A stretch of 64,000 bases of DNA, from contig DUBZ01000137.1 of the NCBI GenBank assembly GCA_012960035.1, forward strand, positions 1 to 64,000, in the 5' to 3' direction. The stretch is from Myxococcales bacterium (GTDB lineage Bacteria; Myxococcota_A; UBA9160; UBA4427). Below, piece after piece: positions 53,802 to 62,870 of the stretch; within the stretch, counting starts at the first letter, position 1, and the number at the start of each line of letters is the position of its first letter. The notes below the pieces were generated by a model. The model was not told the origin of the DNA. It worked only from the letters and a program-made list of their open reading frames with translations, and did no database searches. The position numbers were made by a program, and so were the translations under genes.

Positions 53802-54257
53802 TCATTCCCAAGTCTGAAGTTCGATGATGTTGCCTTCGGGGTCCCGGACGTAGCACCACTTCACCCTTCTTTGGTCTGACGTCATCACGGTGGTGACTTC
53901 GCCAACCGTGCTGCCTCCATTGCGCAACACTTCGCTTTGAGCAGCGACGACATCTTCAACCGCAAACGCGATATGGGCAAAGCCGGGCTTGATCACCGAC
54001 GGCCTCGCTGTTTGGACTTGCTGCGAATACTGAAAGATCTCGAGGGTCGGACCGTTATCACCATGCCCGGGCAATCGCATATGCGCGCCTTCGAGTCCTA
54101 CACCTTCGACCCCCGTACCCTTTTCAAGTTCGTCGGCGCGGTAGTTGCGCTCCGGCGGGACGACGACGCAGCCGAAGACGTCTTGATAGAAACCCGCAAG
54201 CGCTCGGAAATCCCGCGCAACCAAGTTGGTGTGAACGTAGCGCGCACCTTCAATCAT
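53802..54257 (-). CDS. VOC-family (glyoxalase-fold) protein
   Basis: 151 residues with two beta-alpha-beta-beta-beta repeats: VHTNLVARDFRALAGFYQDVF and AHIAFAVEDVVAAQSEVL, and ending VRDPEGNIIELQTWE. The closing Glu/Glu pair is a typical metal site; dioxygenase or glyoxalase-like activity is possible. The start overlaps the stop of the EamA transporter gene (ATGA), so it is the last gene of a three-gene operon with EamA and LOG. Substrate unknown. Confidence 0.85.
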   Translation of the reverse strand: MIEGARYVHTNLVARDFRALAGFYQDVFGCVVVPPERNYRADELEKGTGVEGVGLEGAHMRLPGHGDNGPTLEIFQYSQQVQTARPSVIKPGFAHIAFAVEDVVAAQSEVLRNGGSTVGEVTTVMTSDQRRVKWCYVRDPEGNIIELQTWE

Positions 54258-55132
54258 TCAGTTTGCTCTCCTACAGACGTCACCGGGTCGTCGCTGCCCT
54301 GCACAGCTTCGAAGACGACCGCCGCAAAGATCAACCCACTCCCCAGCAGCGCCGCACTACCCGGCACTTCGCCGTGCACGAGCCACGCCCATATACCAGC
54401 AGTAACCGGTTCGATCAACAATAGAAGCGTTGCTTCGATGGTGCGAAGATGATCGAGCCCGCGAAGCAGACACACGTACGCAAGCGATGTCTGCACGACC
54501 CCCAGGTAAATGACGACCCCCCAGTCGACGAGCGTGGGCTCGTTCAAGGGGAACGCCATCGGGAGACAAACCAAGCACGCAATCGCGTTCCCCGCGACGA
54601 CCGCCGTGCCGCTCGCGTTCGTCACGCCAGGCTGCAGTGCGAGCCAACGCAGTCCCATAATGGTCAGCGCCCAGGTGACGCCTGCGGCGAGGCCGAACAT
54701 ATTGCCAACTGCCGGGTCGGGCGCGGTGCCGACCGCGGCCTGCTGGCCAAAGAATAGAAGCAAAATTCCCGTCGCGAGCACCGCCATCAAGGCGAAGTCC
54801 CTTGGGCGGTTCGCTTCGCCGAGCAGCTTTGGGCCGAGGATCAAAATGTAAAGAGGCGCCGAATACTGCAAAAAAATCGCATTGGCCGCAGTCGTGAGGG
54901 TGTTGGCCGTGACGAAAAGTACGAGTGTCGCACCGAACGCGGCACCCACCATCAGAGACTGCGGTCGCCACCAAGTTCGCCAGTGAGGCATCAACAGCGT
55001 AAGAAGAACGACTGCGATGGCGGACCGAAAGCTCGCGATCTGCCAAGCCGTAAAGCTCGAAAACTTGATCGCCGTGCCGCCGGTCGAAAAAAGAAGGGCT
55101 GCGGTGATGACCCAGAGCTTGTGTACAACCAC
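54254..55132 (-). CDS. EamA/DMT-family transporter
   Basis: 292 residues from the GTG at 55130-55132, chosen because GAGG lies 6 bases upstream and directly follows the LOG stop. Ten membrane helices in two EamA repeats (KLWVITAALLFSTGGTAIK, ending with PVTAGIWAWLVHGEVPGS and LLGSGLIFAAVV). Drug/metabolite transporter superfamily, usually efflux of amino acids or other metabolites. It lies 8 bases after the LOG gene and overlaps the VOC gene. Confidence 0.88.
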   Translation of the reverse strand: MVVHKLWVITAALLFSTGGTAIKFSSFTAWQIASFRSAIAVVLLTLLMPHWRTWWRPQSLMVGAAFGATLVLFVTANTLTTAANAIFLQYSAPLYILILGPKLLGEANRPRDFALMAVLATGILLLFFGQQAAVGTAPDPAVGNMFGLAAGVTWALTIMGLRWLALQPGVTNASGTAVVAGNAIACLVCLPMAFPLNEPTLVDWGVVIYLGVVQTSLAYVCLLRGLDHLRTIEATLLLLIEPVTAGIWAWLVHGEVPGSAALLGSGLIFAAVVFEAVQGSDDPVTSVGEQTE

Positions 55133-55140
55133 AGGGCGCC

Positions 55141-55728
55141 TCAGATTTGGGATCGATCCACCCACTTGTCGACAATGGGCGCAACGAAGCGATCGAAGGC
55201 ATCAAGTAGAGCGGCGGCATCGGTTTGCACAAGCAGAAGATCTCGATGGACTTGCTTCAGAAATTTCTCCGCGACGCTGTGGTTCAAAAACGTGATCAGG
55301 TGATCGAAGTACCCCTCGATGTTAAGCAGGCCACACGGTTTGTCGTGCATGCCAAGCTGAGCCCAAGTCAACACTTCGAAGGTTTCTTCGAGGGTCCCAA
55401 CGCCGCCGGGTAGCGCAACGAAACCGCTAGACAAGTCGGCCATCAATGCTTTGCGCTCGTGCATCGAGCCCACCACGTGTAACTCCGTCAGATGCTCGTG
55501 GGCGACTTCCCACTTCACGAGCGACTCAGGAATGACACCGATGGCGCGTCCTCCGAGTTCAAGCACACGGTCAGCGACCACGCCCATGAGTCCGACGTTC
55601 GCGCCGCCATAGACGAGTTCAAAATCGCGTCGCACGATCTCTTCGGCAAGCACCTTCGCGGCGTCGGCATAGGCCACCCGCTCTCCGGGGCTTGAACCCG
55701 TAAATACGCAGATCCTTTGAACCGTCAC
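55141..55728 (-). CDS. LOG-family (TIGR00730) Rossmann-fold phosphoribohydrolase
   Basis: 195 residues from a GTG at 55726-55728. The diagnostic PGGVGTLEE motif lies near residue 108, preceded by GSMHERKALM. LOG proteins release free cytokinin-type bases from nucleoside monophosphates; the bacterial role is often purine nucleotide processing. First gene of the LOG-EamA-VOC operon. Confidence 0.9.
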   Translation of the reverse strand: MTVQRICVFTGSSPGERVAYADAAKVLAEEIVRRDFELVYGGANVGLMGVVADRVLELGGRAIGVIPESLVKWEVAHEHLTELHVVGSMHERKALMADLSSGFVALPGGVGTLEETFEVLTWAQLGMHDKPCGLLNIEGYFDHLITFLNHSVAEKFLKQVHRDLLLVQTDAAALLDAFDRFVAPIVDKWVDRSQI

Positions 55729-55879
55729 GTCAAATGTCTTCCGCAGTCCTTGCAGCGAAAAACAAGTTTGGCAGCAACGTACAAAACGCGTCGACAGCGA
55801 ACGGACGCATCGATGGTATGGGGGTCTCCAACATTGTGTTCTCCGTGGTCTCGCTTCTTATTGTCCACGCCAAACTGAC

Positions 55880-56584
55880 CTACTCAGTCGCCGTTTTTCC
55901 GCGCAGCGGTTCCCAAGCCTCGTCGCCAATTTCGGTGTCGAGTGCAAGCGACATCACTTTGAGGATGTACTCGTTGTGGGGCACACCTGCACGCAGTGCT
56001 GTCGAGCGAAGAACCCCGTCCGTCGCTTTCAGCGTCGGAACGAGATCAAGACGCCAACCCTTCGCCTCGCGGTAAAAGCGAAAGGCCGGTCCGGCATCTT
56101 CCCCATCGACGTTTACATGAAGCAGCGCGCCGTCCTTTTCGGACTGCACCTTCCCGGGCGTCACCTTCTGCACGCTCTTCTTCCCGATCCAACCCTTTTC
56201 GACCGAGTATGCGATCAGTCCCTTTGCAGACAGCGTTTCCAGCGTTTTGGTCGGGACGCGCAAGCGAAAGAGCATGGTTTGCATTTGGTCGACTAACGCC
56301 GTGGCCTGCACCGCCGCAGCGTCGCCGTCTAGCGCCAGGATGCGCATGCGGTCAAAGTAGTCGAGTGTCGATTGACATAGTAGATCGGCGGCGTCTTCAC
56401 CCTTTCCCTCCAAGATGGCGGTTCGATAAGCCCGAAAGACATCCCGAATTGCGTCTCCGTCTTCACTCGCGAACGCTTGCAGGGGAACGACTAGCGATAC
56501 AGACAACAGCGTCGCCAACACAGTGAGGACCCGCACGGAGCGCAGCCCGGTCGCCCCGAAATTCCACACGGCGCTAGAAATCAT
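55880..56584 (-). CDS. Exported protein of unknown function
   Basis: 234 residues with a signal peptide (LTVLATLLSVSLVVPLQAFA). The mature part starts EDGDAIRDVFRAYRTAILEGKGE, a pattern common in NTF2/DUF4878-like secreted folds, followed by a helix-rich middle and KGWRLDLVPTLK. No catalytic motif seen. Function unknown; the match is by eye. Confidence 0.55.
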   Translation of the reverse strand: MISSAVWNFGATGLRSVRVLTVLATLLSVSLVVPLQAFASEDGDAIRDVFRAYRTAILEGKGEDAADLLCQSTLDYFDRMRILALDGDAAAVQATALVDQMQTMLFRLRVPTKTLETLSAKGLIAYSVEKGWIGKKSVQKVTPGKVQSEKDGALLHVNVDGEDAGPAFRFYREAKGWRLDLVPTLKATDGVLRSTALRAGVPHNEYILKVMSLALDTEIGDEAWEPLRGKTATE

Positions 56585-56900
56585 AAGGTCCCGCCGACAT
56601 CACCACTTCGGGCAGCCAAGTTTCACGAATGTGAAACCAGCCTACAAAAAAGTGATGAAGTGCCTCGATCTCGCCGCGCACTCTCGAGTCGGTATCGCCC
56701 GCCACGCTGCCTGTTTTCCTATCGCATTGGTTGCGCACGGATCCTATCAGACGCGACGGCGGCGACACACGAACCCATCAGACAAACAGCAGTGCCGCCA
56801 GCATTACGAGCCCACAGGCCGCGATCAGCATCCAGAGTTCATGCGCTACGCGCGCGTCTTTCGTTCATCGCCATTTGTCCGCGCGCATAAGCAACCCGGT
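56585..56900. other. Spacer between the exported protein and MAPEG genes
   Basis: Frames here are short and overlap on both strands; no gene recognised. Confidence 0.35.
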
Positions 56901-57293
56901 TTATGCCGAGGCAGCGAGATAAAAGAGGGAGATGCAACTGCCTAGGGCCACGATGAACACAACTGTTCGAGCGGGTGCCAGATCTGCGATGTATGTACCT
57001 GCGTGAAGGACCCGCGCGACGATGAACACGCTTGCGGCCGTCGCCGAACTTCCGGCGTCGGCCCCAGCCAAGTGCGCAGTCACAACCGCAGCGGTAAAGA
57101 GCCCGAGCGCTTCCCACGCGTTTTGTTGGGCCGCGTATGCACGGGCTGCTACATCGCGAAGCTCGTATGCCTGAACTCGCGGGTGATTCGCATCGAGTTC
57201 CCCAAGTTGTTGCACTCGTAGGTAACCGCCGATCCCGGCGAGGACAAATGGGATGAATGAAGCAATGAGTAGACACCAAAGAGGCGTGGTCAT
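56901..57293 (-). CDS. MAPEG-family membrane protein
   Basis: 130 residues from the ATG at 57291-57293, with AAAGG upstream (the upstream TTG is less likely). Four helices in MAPEG style: TPLWCLLIASFIPFVLAGIG, the NHPRVQ...AYAAQQNAWEALGLF block with conserved Asn/Glu, FIVARVLHAGTYIAD and FIVALGSCISLFYLA. The family includes glutathione S-transferase-like and eicosanoid enzymes. Three regularly spaced GACGC direct repeats lie about 200 bases upstream. Confidence 0.8.
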   Translation of the reverse strand: MTTPLWCLLIASFIPFVLAGIGGYLRVQQLGELDANHPRVQAYELRDVAARAYAAQQNAWEALGLFTAAVVTAHLAGADAGSSATAASVFIVARVLHAGTYIADLAPARTVVFIVALGSCISLFYLAASA

Positions 57294-57498
57294 GGACAAA
57301 CCTTTCAGTCAAAAGCGCGTCATCGCGCAAGACCGTTTGTGAATGCAATCGACCGGGCGCGGCAATTTGCATTCAGATGAGATGGCGCAGTTCAATTCGC
57401 AGGAGATAGTTTACAGCGGTGGCGTTTTAACGACTTCGAAAGAGTAACGCGAGCCAGCCGAAGTTCAGGTCATTGCCGAACAAGCGTCTCTATCAGGA

Positions 57499-57550
57499 GA
57501 CGCGGGTTAAAAAAATAAGGACGCAGGGTAGCAAGATACAGACGCAGGTT
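57499..57550. repeat. Three direct repeats with 21-bp period
   Basis: GACGC(G/A)GG starts at 57499, 57520 and 57541, a regular 21-base period (two helical turns), in the region upstream of the MAPEG gene. The sequence between repeats is less conserved. Candidate tandem protein binding sites; no promoter was fixed. Confidence 0.35.
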
Positions 57551-57563
57551 TGCAAACTGCCCG

Positions 57564-57974
57564 CTAACGAAGCTTCTTGCCGTCGACACCCTCTTCGTAT
57601 TGGGCGCAGCTGTCCGTGATGTTGTCCCAAGGTGCGCGTGAGCCAACGAAGATATGCCCCGCGACACCAACCCCCGGGTCGTCCTCAAGCAAGCCCGCGG
57701 GTACCCAATACGCTTGGCCGGCCGGATGCATCCTGGGAACGGGCGAGCCACAAACCGAACATCTCCATACCCCCCAGCCATCGTCCATGGCGTACTTCGC
57801 AAGTGTGTTTTCGCCAGCGATCCAACGAAAACCGTCGACGCCCACCATCAACGTCGCGTTGGACGCCGTGCCCGAGACCCTTCGGCATTTGGAGCAATGA
57901 CACATTCCGATCTCGGTCGTGTTGTCCCCGACCTCGAACTTGACTGCGCCACAAAGACATGATCCCTTCGTCAT
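57564..57974 (-). CDS. GFA-family (glutathione-dependent formaldehyde-activating type) protein
   Basis: 136 residues from the ATG at 57972-57974, with GGAGGA upstream. Zinc-binding GFA/CENP-V fold: GSCLCGAVKFE, CHCSKCRRVSG and WRCSVCGSPVP give the CxC, CxxC and CxxC zinc sites. Family members bind glutathione adducts or zinc; formaldehyde activation is family annotation only. Functional partner may be the class III alcohol dehydrogenase at 3.8 kb, though unlinked. Confidence 0.87.
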   Translation of the reverse strand: MTKGSCLCGAVKFEVGDNTTEIGMCHCSKCRRVSGTASNATLMVGVDGFRWIAGENTLAKYAMDDGWGVWRCSVCGSPVPRMHPAGQAYWVPAGLLEDDPGVGVAGHIFVGSRAPWDNITDSCAQYEEGVDGKKLR

Positions 57975-58205
57975 TCCACCACTCCTCCTCGCCGACACAC
58001 GACGTCATCAAAGCGCGGGGACGATCGCGCGCCCGATTGCGTTGAGTTCGAATTCGACTCTAAGCGTGCCCAATTTCTTGAGACTTCGCTGGGGCCGGAC
58101 GGATTAAGGCACGGAGCGTCGCATCTCCTTGAAGTCGACAGCGGATCCCGAAGGTGAGAAACTCGACGCGCGCGCTTCTCCCCCCATCTAGCGAAAGGCC
58201 TCTCA

Positions 58206-58997
58206 ATGCTCTCTCTCTACCACAATGCCGCTTCAACCTGTTCCCAGAAGGTTCGCCTCGTTCTGGCAGGCAAGGGCCTCGAGTTCGAGAGCCACGAAAT
58301 CGACTTGATCGCCGGCGAACAACACGACCCCGACTACGTGAAGCTCAACCCCAACCACGTTGTCCCCACGCTCGTGCACAACGGAAGCGTGTTGATCGAG
58401 TCGTCCCTTATCAACGAGTACCTCGAAGATGCGTTCCCAGAAGCGCCGATGCTTTCCGCCGACCCGGTCAAGCGTCATGCTGCTCGTCTCTGGATAAAGC
58501 GCGCGGACACGCAGGTTCAACCGATGGCGGGAATCGTCACGTACGCAATTGGTCCACGCAACATGATCCTCAACCAGCCCGAAGAAGTACGCGAGCGCAA
58601 CCTCGCTGAAATCCCCGACCCCAAGCGACGCGCCGAGCGACGAAGCGTCATCGAAAACGGCGTGAAGTCGCCCGAGTTTGAAGGGGCCCTGCGGGTCTTC
58701 ATCAACTTATTAAACGACATGGAAAGTGACCTCGAGAACAACGCATGGCTATCTGGCGAATCGTTTGGGGTCGCGGATGCATGCATGCTTCCATACGTGT
58801 TGCGTCTCGATCACCTCGCGATGACGCCGTTGCTTGAAGCCAGCGTGAGACCCAACTTGGCCGATTGGTACGCGCGCCTGCAGGCGCTGCCCTATTACGG
58901 GTCGGCGGTCACCGGCTGGCTACCCGAAGCACTGGTCTCGTTCTTTCGCGGCACCGGCGAAGCCGTGTGGAAAGACATCGAACCCATGACTCGGTAG
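58206..58997 (+). CDS. Glutathione S-transferase
   Basis: 263 residues. The thioredoxin-fold N-terminal domain opens LSLYHNAASTCSQKVRLVL with a Ser/Cys near the glutathione site, VVPTLVHNGSVLIESSLIN contains the cis-Pro and the Glu-Ser pair, and the helical C-terminal domain has GVADACMLPYVLRLDHL. AAAGG lies 7-8 bases upstream. Cytoplasmic conjugating or isomerase-type GST; substrate unknown. Confidence 0.92.
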   Translation: MLSLYHNAASTCSQKVRLVLAGKGLEFESHEIDLIAGEQHDPDYVKLNPNHVVPTLVHNGSVLIESSLINEYLEDAFPEAPMLSADPVKRHAARLWIKRADTQVQPMAGIVTYAIGPRNMILNQPEEVRERNLAEIPDPKRRAERRSVIENGVKSPEFEGALRVFINLLNDMESDLENNAWLSGESFGVADACMLPYVLRLDHLAMTPLLEASVRPNLADWYARLQALPYYGSAVTGWLPEALVSFFRGTGEAVWKDIEPMTR

Positions 58998-59080
58998 CGG
59001 TGCAGCGCGAGTTCATGGCGCGAGCGAGCCGTCGACTGTCCTGCCAACGCGGCTCAGCAGCGCGAGGGATTGCCATCCGA

Positions 59081-59644
59081 CTACGACGTCGATTCCCACA
59101 TGCGGTTTGCATCTTCGAAGTACTGCATGTTCTTGTCGATGTCGTACGGCTTTTCTTCGAGGGATTGAGGGTCCCATTCGCTGCGGTCGGTCGCGAAAAA
59201 ATCGCCTCCGTAAACATGAATGGCACCGGCCAACTGGGCGGTCGGGTTGGTTACCGAATGAACAATTTCGGGCCCTAGAGGAACTGCGTCCTTGGGGCCG
59301 AGCGACTTCGCACCGGCAGCCTCAATGCGCCCCAGTGGATCGTCTGCAAGCCGTCGCCAAAAGATATTGTCTTCGCGCCCACCGTAAACACCGATCGCGG
59401 CCCACATATTGTGGTTATGGGGCATCAAAGTCATGCGCGGCGCCCAGACGACGTTCACGATCGTGAGGGTGTCTGTGACGTGGATGCGCTTCACACCAGC
59501 ACGCGTCGGCGTACCAATCGCTTGCATGAGCGCCTGGGGATCGGAGACCAGCCTTGCGACGCCTTCGCGAATCGCCCGCTCAGTCCCCGGCGATGCGACT
59601 GCGTCGACGCAGTCCGCAACAAAGTGATCGATGTTGACCGTCAT
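59081..59644 (-). CDS. Cysteine dioxygenase-like cupin protein
   Basis: 187 residues from the ATG at 59642-59644, with GGAGGG 9 bases upstream. Cupin core: PHNHNMWAAIGVYGGREDN, with the metal-binding HNHxMW, and IVHSVTNPTAQLAGAIHVYGG with the distal His. This layout is found in cysteine/3-mercaptopropionate dioxygenase relatives. Non-heme iron expected. It neighbours a TauD-family gene on the same strand, so both may act on sulfur compounds; this is inference. Confidence 0.82.
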   Translation of the reverse strand: MTVNIDHFVADCVDAVASPGTERAIREGVARLVSDPQALMQAIGTPTRAGVKRIHVTDTLTIVNVVWAPRMTLMPHNHNMWAAIGVYGGREDNIFWRRLADDPLGRIEAAGAKSLGPKDAVPLGPEIVHSVTNPTAQLAGAIHVYGGDFFATDRSEWDPQSLEEKPYDIDKNMQYFEDANRMWESTS

Positions 59645-59738
59645 ATCGGGCATCCCTCCGTCGCCAATGGTTCGGCGCACTCACGCGACAATACAGTCTC
59701 GATCGAGCCAAAGCATTGTGCGACACCCATTCCGAAGA

Positions 59739-60626
59739 TCACCTGGGTTGATCGCCCTCAACCATGTATCGCCAAAAGCGTCGCGGCTCTCCGAGTTTGA
59801 AGTTGCCGGCCGCTTTGTGTTGCACCGATGCATTGTCCCAAACGAGTACGTCGTGATCAGCCCAGTGGTGCTCCCACGCGAGAGCGTTTTTTTCTGCGTG
59901 ATCCTGTAGCTCTTGTAGCAACGCACGACCCTCCGCGATAGGCAAGCCGTCCAGATGGCGCGCGCGATCCAAGTCGATGAACAACGCAGGCGAATCCGTC
60001 ACTGGATGGGTTCGAACCAACGGATGGGTTACGTCGACCAACGCTTCGCCGGGCCCGCGCGCGGCGCGCCGAGGAGGGAACGCGTCTTCATTGTTGTACG
60101 CGTAGACGACCCGAAGATCTCTCAAACGATCTTTCGTCGCAGTGTCGAGCAGCGTGTATGCAGCGCGCATGTCGATGAAGCACGTCGGACCCCCTCCACT
60201 CGGAGGCAGTGCCCGTGCGTGAAGAACCGTCGCTTGGGCGGGGCGCTCGGTGTACGTGTCATCGCAGTGGAATGTCTCGAACAAACCTGGGCGGTCGTCA
60301 TCGAGACCGCCGAAATTCAGATCGCCGAGTTTTTCGCGGACTTCGTCTGTCATCACGAAACCCGAATCGATCACCTGGCGCGGTTCGCTATAGCGAAATT
60401 CGCCTCCGTCTTTTGTGCGTCCCACCGGATCTTTGATCGGGCCAAAGAGCCGCACAAGCGACTGCAGCTCCTCGTCTTCGAGCGCACGAGCGAGATGCAG
60501 GCAGACCACTCCCCTCTGTGCGAGAGCGTTCTGCAATGCCGCCGAATGTTGGGACCACGCGCCAATTTCGACGCCCGAAACGTCGGCAGCTGAAAACTCG
60601 GCTTCGGAAATTGCGATCTCAAACAT
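59739..60626 (-). CDS. TauD/TfdA-family alpha-ketoglutarate dioxygenase
   Basis: 295 residues. The 2-His-1-Asp facial triad is visible as His120 and Asp122 (FHCDDTY) and His270 (WDNASVQHKA), and Arg282/Arg283 (EPRRFWRYMV) probably bind 2-oxoglutarate. The fold is that of taurine and aryloxyalkanoate dioxygenases, which hydroxylate a substrate with release of CO2. True substrate unknown. It is 94 bases upstream of the cupin gene on the same strand. Confidence 0.92.
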   Translation of the reverse strand: MFEIAISEAEFSAADVSGVEIGAWSQHSAALQNALAQRGVVCLHLARALEDEELQSLVRLFGPIKDPVGRTKDGGEFRYSEPRQVIDSGFVMTDEVREKLGDLNFGGLDDDRPGLFETFHCDDTYTERPAQATVLHARALPPSGGGPTCFIDMRAAYTLLDTATKDRLRDLRVVYAYNNEDAFPPRRAARGPGEALVDVTHPLVRTHPVTDSPALFIDLDRARHLDGLPIAEGRALLQELQDHAEKNALAWEHHWADHDVLVWDNASVQHKAAGNFKLGEPRRFWRYMVEGDQPR

Positions 60627-60649
60627 AGAAAAACTGCTGATCCCTCGAT

Positions 60650-60913
60650 TTACTTCGCGGAATAGGCCGCAAACAGATCGGTCACGGCGACGCCATTGAT
60701 CTGCATTCCATTCAAGTTGCAGTCGCGAATTTCGAGGCCACTTAGGTTCGCGTCCACGATCAAGGACTCGCTGAAGTCTACGTCCTGGAGTTTCAATTTT
60801 TGGAGCCTCGCATTATTGATCTTCGAACCCGACAGATCTACGTCTTGAAAAGATGAACCCGTGAGGTTCGAGTCGGTGACTTGCAGTGCCTCGGTCATGT
60901 CGGTCAGCTCCAT
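60650..60913 (-). CDS. Pentapeptide-repeat protein
   Basis: 87 residues from the ATG at 60911-60913, with AGGAG 7 bases upstream. The middle is a right-handed quadrilateral beta-helix pattern with A/S(D/N)L repeats: DSNLTGSSFQDVDLSGSKIN and LIVDANLSGLEIRDCNLNG. Short for this family (about nine repeats). Members often bind DNA gyrase or other partners; role unknown. 23 bases upstream of the TauD gene on the same strand. Confidence 0.75.
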   Translation of the reverse strand: MELTDMTEALQVTDSNLTGSSFQDVDLSGSKINNARLQKLKLQDVDFSESLIVDANLSGLEIRDCNLNGMQINGVAVTDLFAAYSAK

Positions 60914-61093
60914 GTCGGCTCCTGGGTCTGTCGCACGTGATTCGGCGCCTGTCGTCGGGCGCGTGATTGGGCACGTAGCCTTACGATAAGAACGCGAACG
61001 GTATCCCGAGGCGCCCAAAGGCACAACGAGACACGGTCTATCAGCTCCATGTGCCATTCGCGTTAGACTCGCCGTGCCGAGGGCTTCCCCGAC

Positions 61094-61483
61094 CTACACC
61101 GCGCGCTCGCGCAGCAAGCGATAAATCGCTGTCACCGCTTCGTGGCTTGGCGGTCCGTGCTGATCCGAACTCGAAAGCAAGAACGCACACTCTTCCACTT
61201 CTTTCGTAACGAACTTGAAGTCGGGCGCGCGGTCGAGAGCGGTTGCGACGTATCCCAGTTCTTCGACGTCGAGAAAATTCTTCAAAAAGGCGTCGCACAG
61301 GCAGGCTAGATGAGAAGCCGCGATAACGAGCAGCGCGCCATCACTGATCACGTCAATGGGTCGTACTGCTTCGCCCGTTTCCAGAGCCTGTCGGTATGCG
61401 GGCATCGCGGCCGAGATGCCTTTTTTCAAGGTGGCGCCGCTGCCCTGAGTTCCAAGTAGCGCGTAGATCTTACTTGTTTTCAT
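61094..61483 (-). CDS. Helical protein of unknown function
   Basis: 129 residues from the ATG at 61481-61483, next to a GGGGGGGGAG run. Alpha-helical, with the blocks YRQALETGEAVRPIDVI, ALLVIAASHLACLC and FKFVTKEVEECAFLLSSSDQ. No domain recognised. The upstream frame is not coding-like. Confidence 0.5.
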   Translation of the reverse strand: MKTSKIYALLGTQGSGATLKKGISAAMPAYRQALETGEAVRPIDVISDGALLVIAASHLACLCDAFLKNFLDVEELGYVATALDRAPDFKFVTKEVEECAFLLSSSDQHGPPSHEAVTAIYRLLRERAV

Positions 61484-61790
61484 CTCCCCCCCCGGCGAAT
61501 TGGATTGCGGCAACACGAAAGTACAAGCCCATTTTGAGCATGTCTTCTTTGGCTGCGGATTCAGAATATGCCTCTCGCAAGATCGAACAAGAGGATTGGA
61601 CCGTTTTAGGTACGACAACCGGCGTGACCCGTTGGTTCACCAAGGTCGCTACGCGATCACGAGCCACGAGAAAAATCACTCCGATTCACCGCAGGTCTGA
61701 AACCGGGGCACGGCACGTGCAGGAGCCAGAATGTGTCACCATTGAGGATCGGGAAACTTAGACAGACACAATCCATGAAGGAACATCAAC
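61484..61790. other. Divergent spacer
   Basis: No gene recognised; frames on both strands are open but have no family similarity. Holds the presumed promoters of the unknown helical gene (minus) and the GST-fold gene (plus). A 9-base G run lies just before the helical gene. Confidence 0.35.
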
Positions 61791-62870
61791 TTGGTGCGAC
61801 AAGACATCGACTACGAATTTATCGGCTCAAAGAATTCTTATTACTCCGCCAAGGTTCGCGCATGCCTTCAGTACAAGCGGATTCCGTATTCTGAGCGAAC
61901 CGCAAATATCGAATCGATGATGCGCGTAAAGGAGCTTACGGGAGATCATGTTTACCCGGTGGTGGTCTGTCCCGATGGCACCGTTCTACGCGACAGCTGC
62001 ACGATCGTTGAAGAGTTGGAAGCGCGCCATCCAACCCGCCCGGTTCTTCCCGAAGATCCCCTCCAACGTCTCATCGCCACGTTGATCGAAACCGTCGCTG
62101 ACGAATTCATGCTCTCGACCACCATAGGTCTACGCTGGTATGCGAAAGACACGAGCGAGTGGGCGAAAGACATGTTCGTTCAGATCAGCACCGAACGTGT
62201 GACCGACAAACTTACCCGGGAGCGCGGCGCGACCAATGGTGGGCGCATCGCCAACTCGATTCAAAAGCGCACGCAACACATCGCTGAGAAGCACTTCGAA
62301 TCAGGGAAAGAGGCGACCAAAGAAATCTGCGATCGTCTCGACGACCATCTGCGTGACACTCCGTTCCTGTTAGGCGACCGCCCTTCCCTGGCCGACCTTG
62401 GCATGATGAACGCCATGTTCGGGCATCTGTATCGAGACCCAGGCGAAGTCTGCGATCACATTCACTGGAAGTGCATTAGCCTTTCGCTTTGGATCGATCA
62501 TATGCTTTCCGCCGCTGGAGAGTCCGACCAGGGCTCGCTCTACATCGCCCCCTCTATCAAACCACTGCTTGCATCCTTCAAGCTTCCCTACAGCGCTGCT
62601 GCGGAACAGAGCCTCGAACTCGCCGAAGCTGCGTTGACCCAACCAAGCGTCGGCCAGTCCATCGACATCCGCCCAAGAGGCCCCCTCTATACCGGGTGGA
62701 AGATTCAGCGACTAATGGATCTGTATCGCACTGTTCAGGACGCTCAACGCGATGAGGCCGACGCGTTGCTGGAGGCGGCAGGGTTTCTCGACATATGTCG
62801 ACACGAAGCCGATTGGCGAATCGAGCTTGCAAGCGGTGTGCTACGCGTGAAACAGGTTACAACTTCGTAG
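61791..62870 (+). CDS. Long glutathione S-transferase-fold protein
   Basis: 359 residues (TTG start; GTG 3 bases later is equally possible). N-terminal thioredoxin-like domain: FIGSKNSYYSAKVRACLQYK, then VYPVVVCPDGTVLRDSCTI with the cis-Pro and Ser/Asp site, then ADLGMMNAMFGHLYRD in the helical domain. The C-terminus is about 100 residues longer than a classic GST, an extension seen in several bacterial GST-like families. No CxxC, so not a glutaredoxin. AAGGA lies 8-11 bases upstream. Catalysis uncertain. Confidence 0.85.
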   Translation: MVRQDIDYEFIGSKNSYYSAKVRACLQYKRIPYSERTANIESMMRVKELTGDHVYPVVVCPDGTVLRDSCTIVEELEARHPTRPVLPEDPLQRLIATLIETVADEFMLSTTIGLRWYAKDTSEWAKDMFVQISTERVTDKLTRERGATNGGRIANSIQKRTQHIAEKHFESGKEATKEICDRLDDHLRDTPFLLGDRPSLADLGMMNAMFGHLYRDPGEVCDHIHWKCISLSLWIDHMLSAAGESDQGSLYIAPSIKPLLASFKLPYSAAAEQSLELAEAALTQPSVGQSIDIRPRGPLYTGWKIQRLMDLYRTVQDAQRDEADALLEAAGFLDICRHEADWRIELASGVLRVKQVTTS

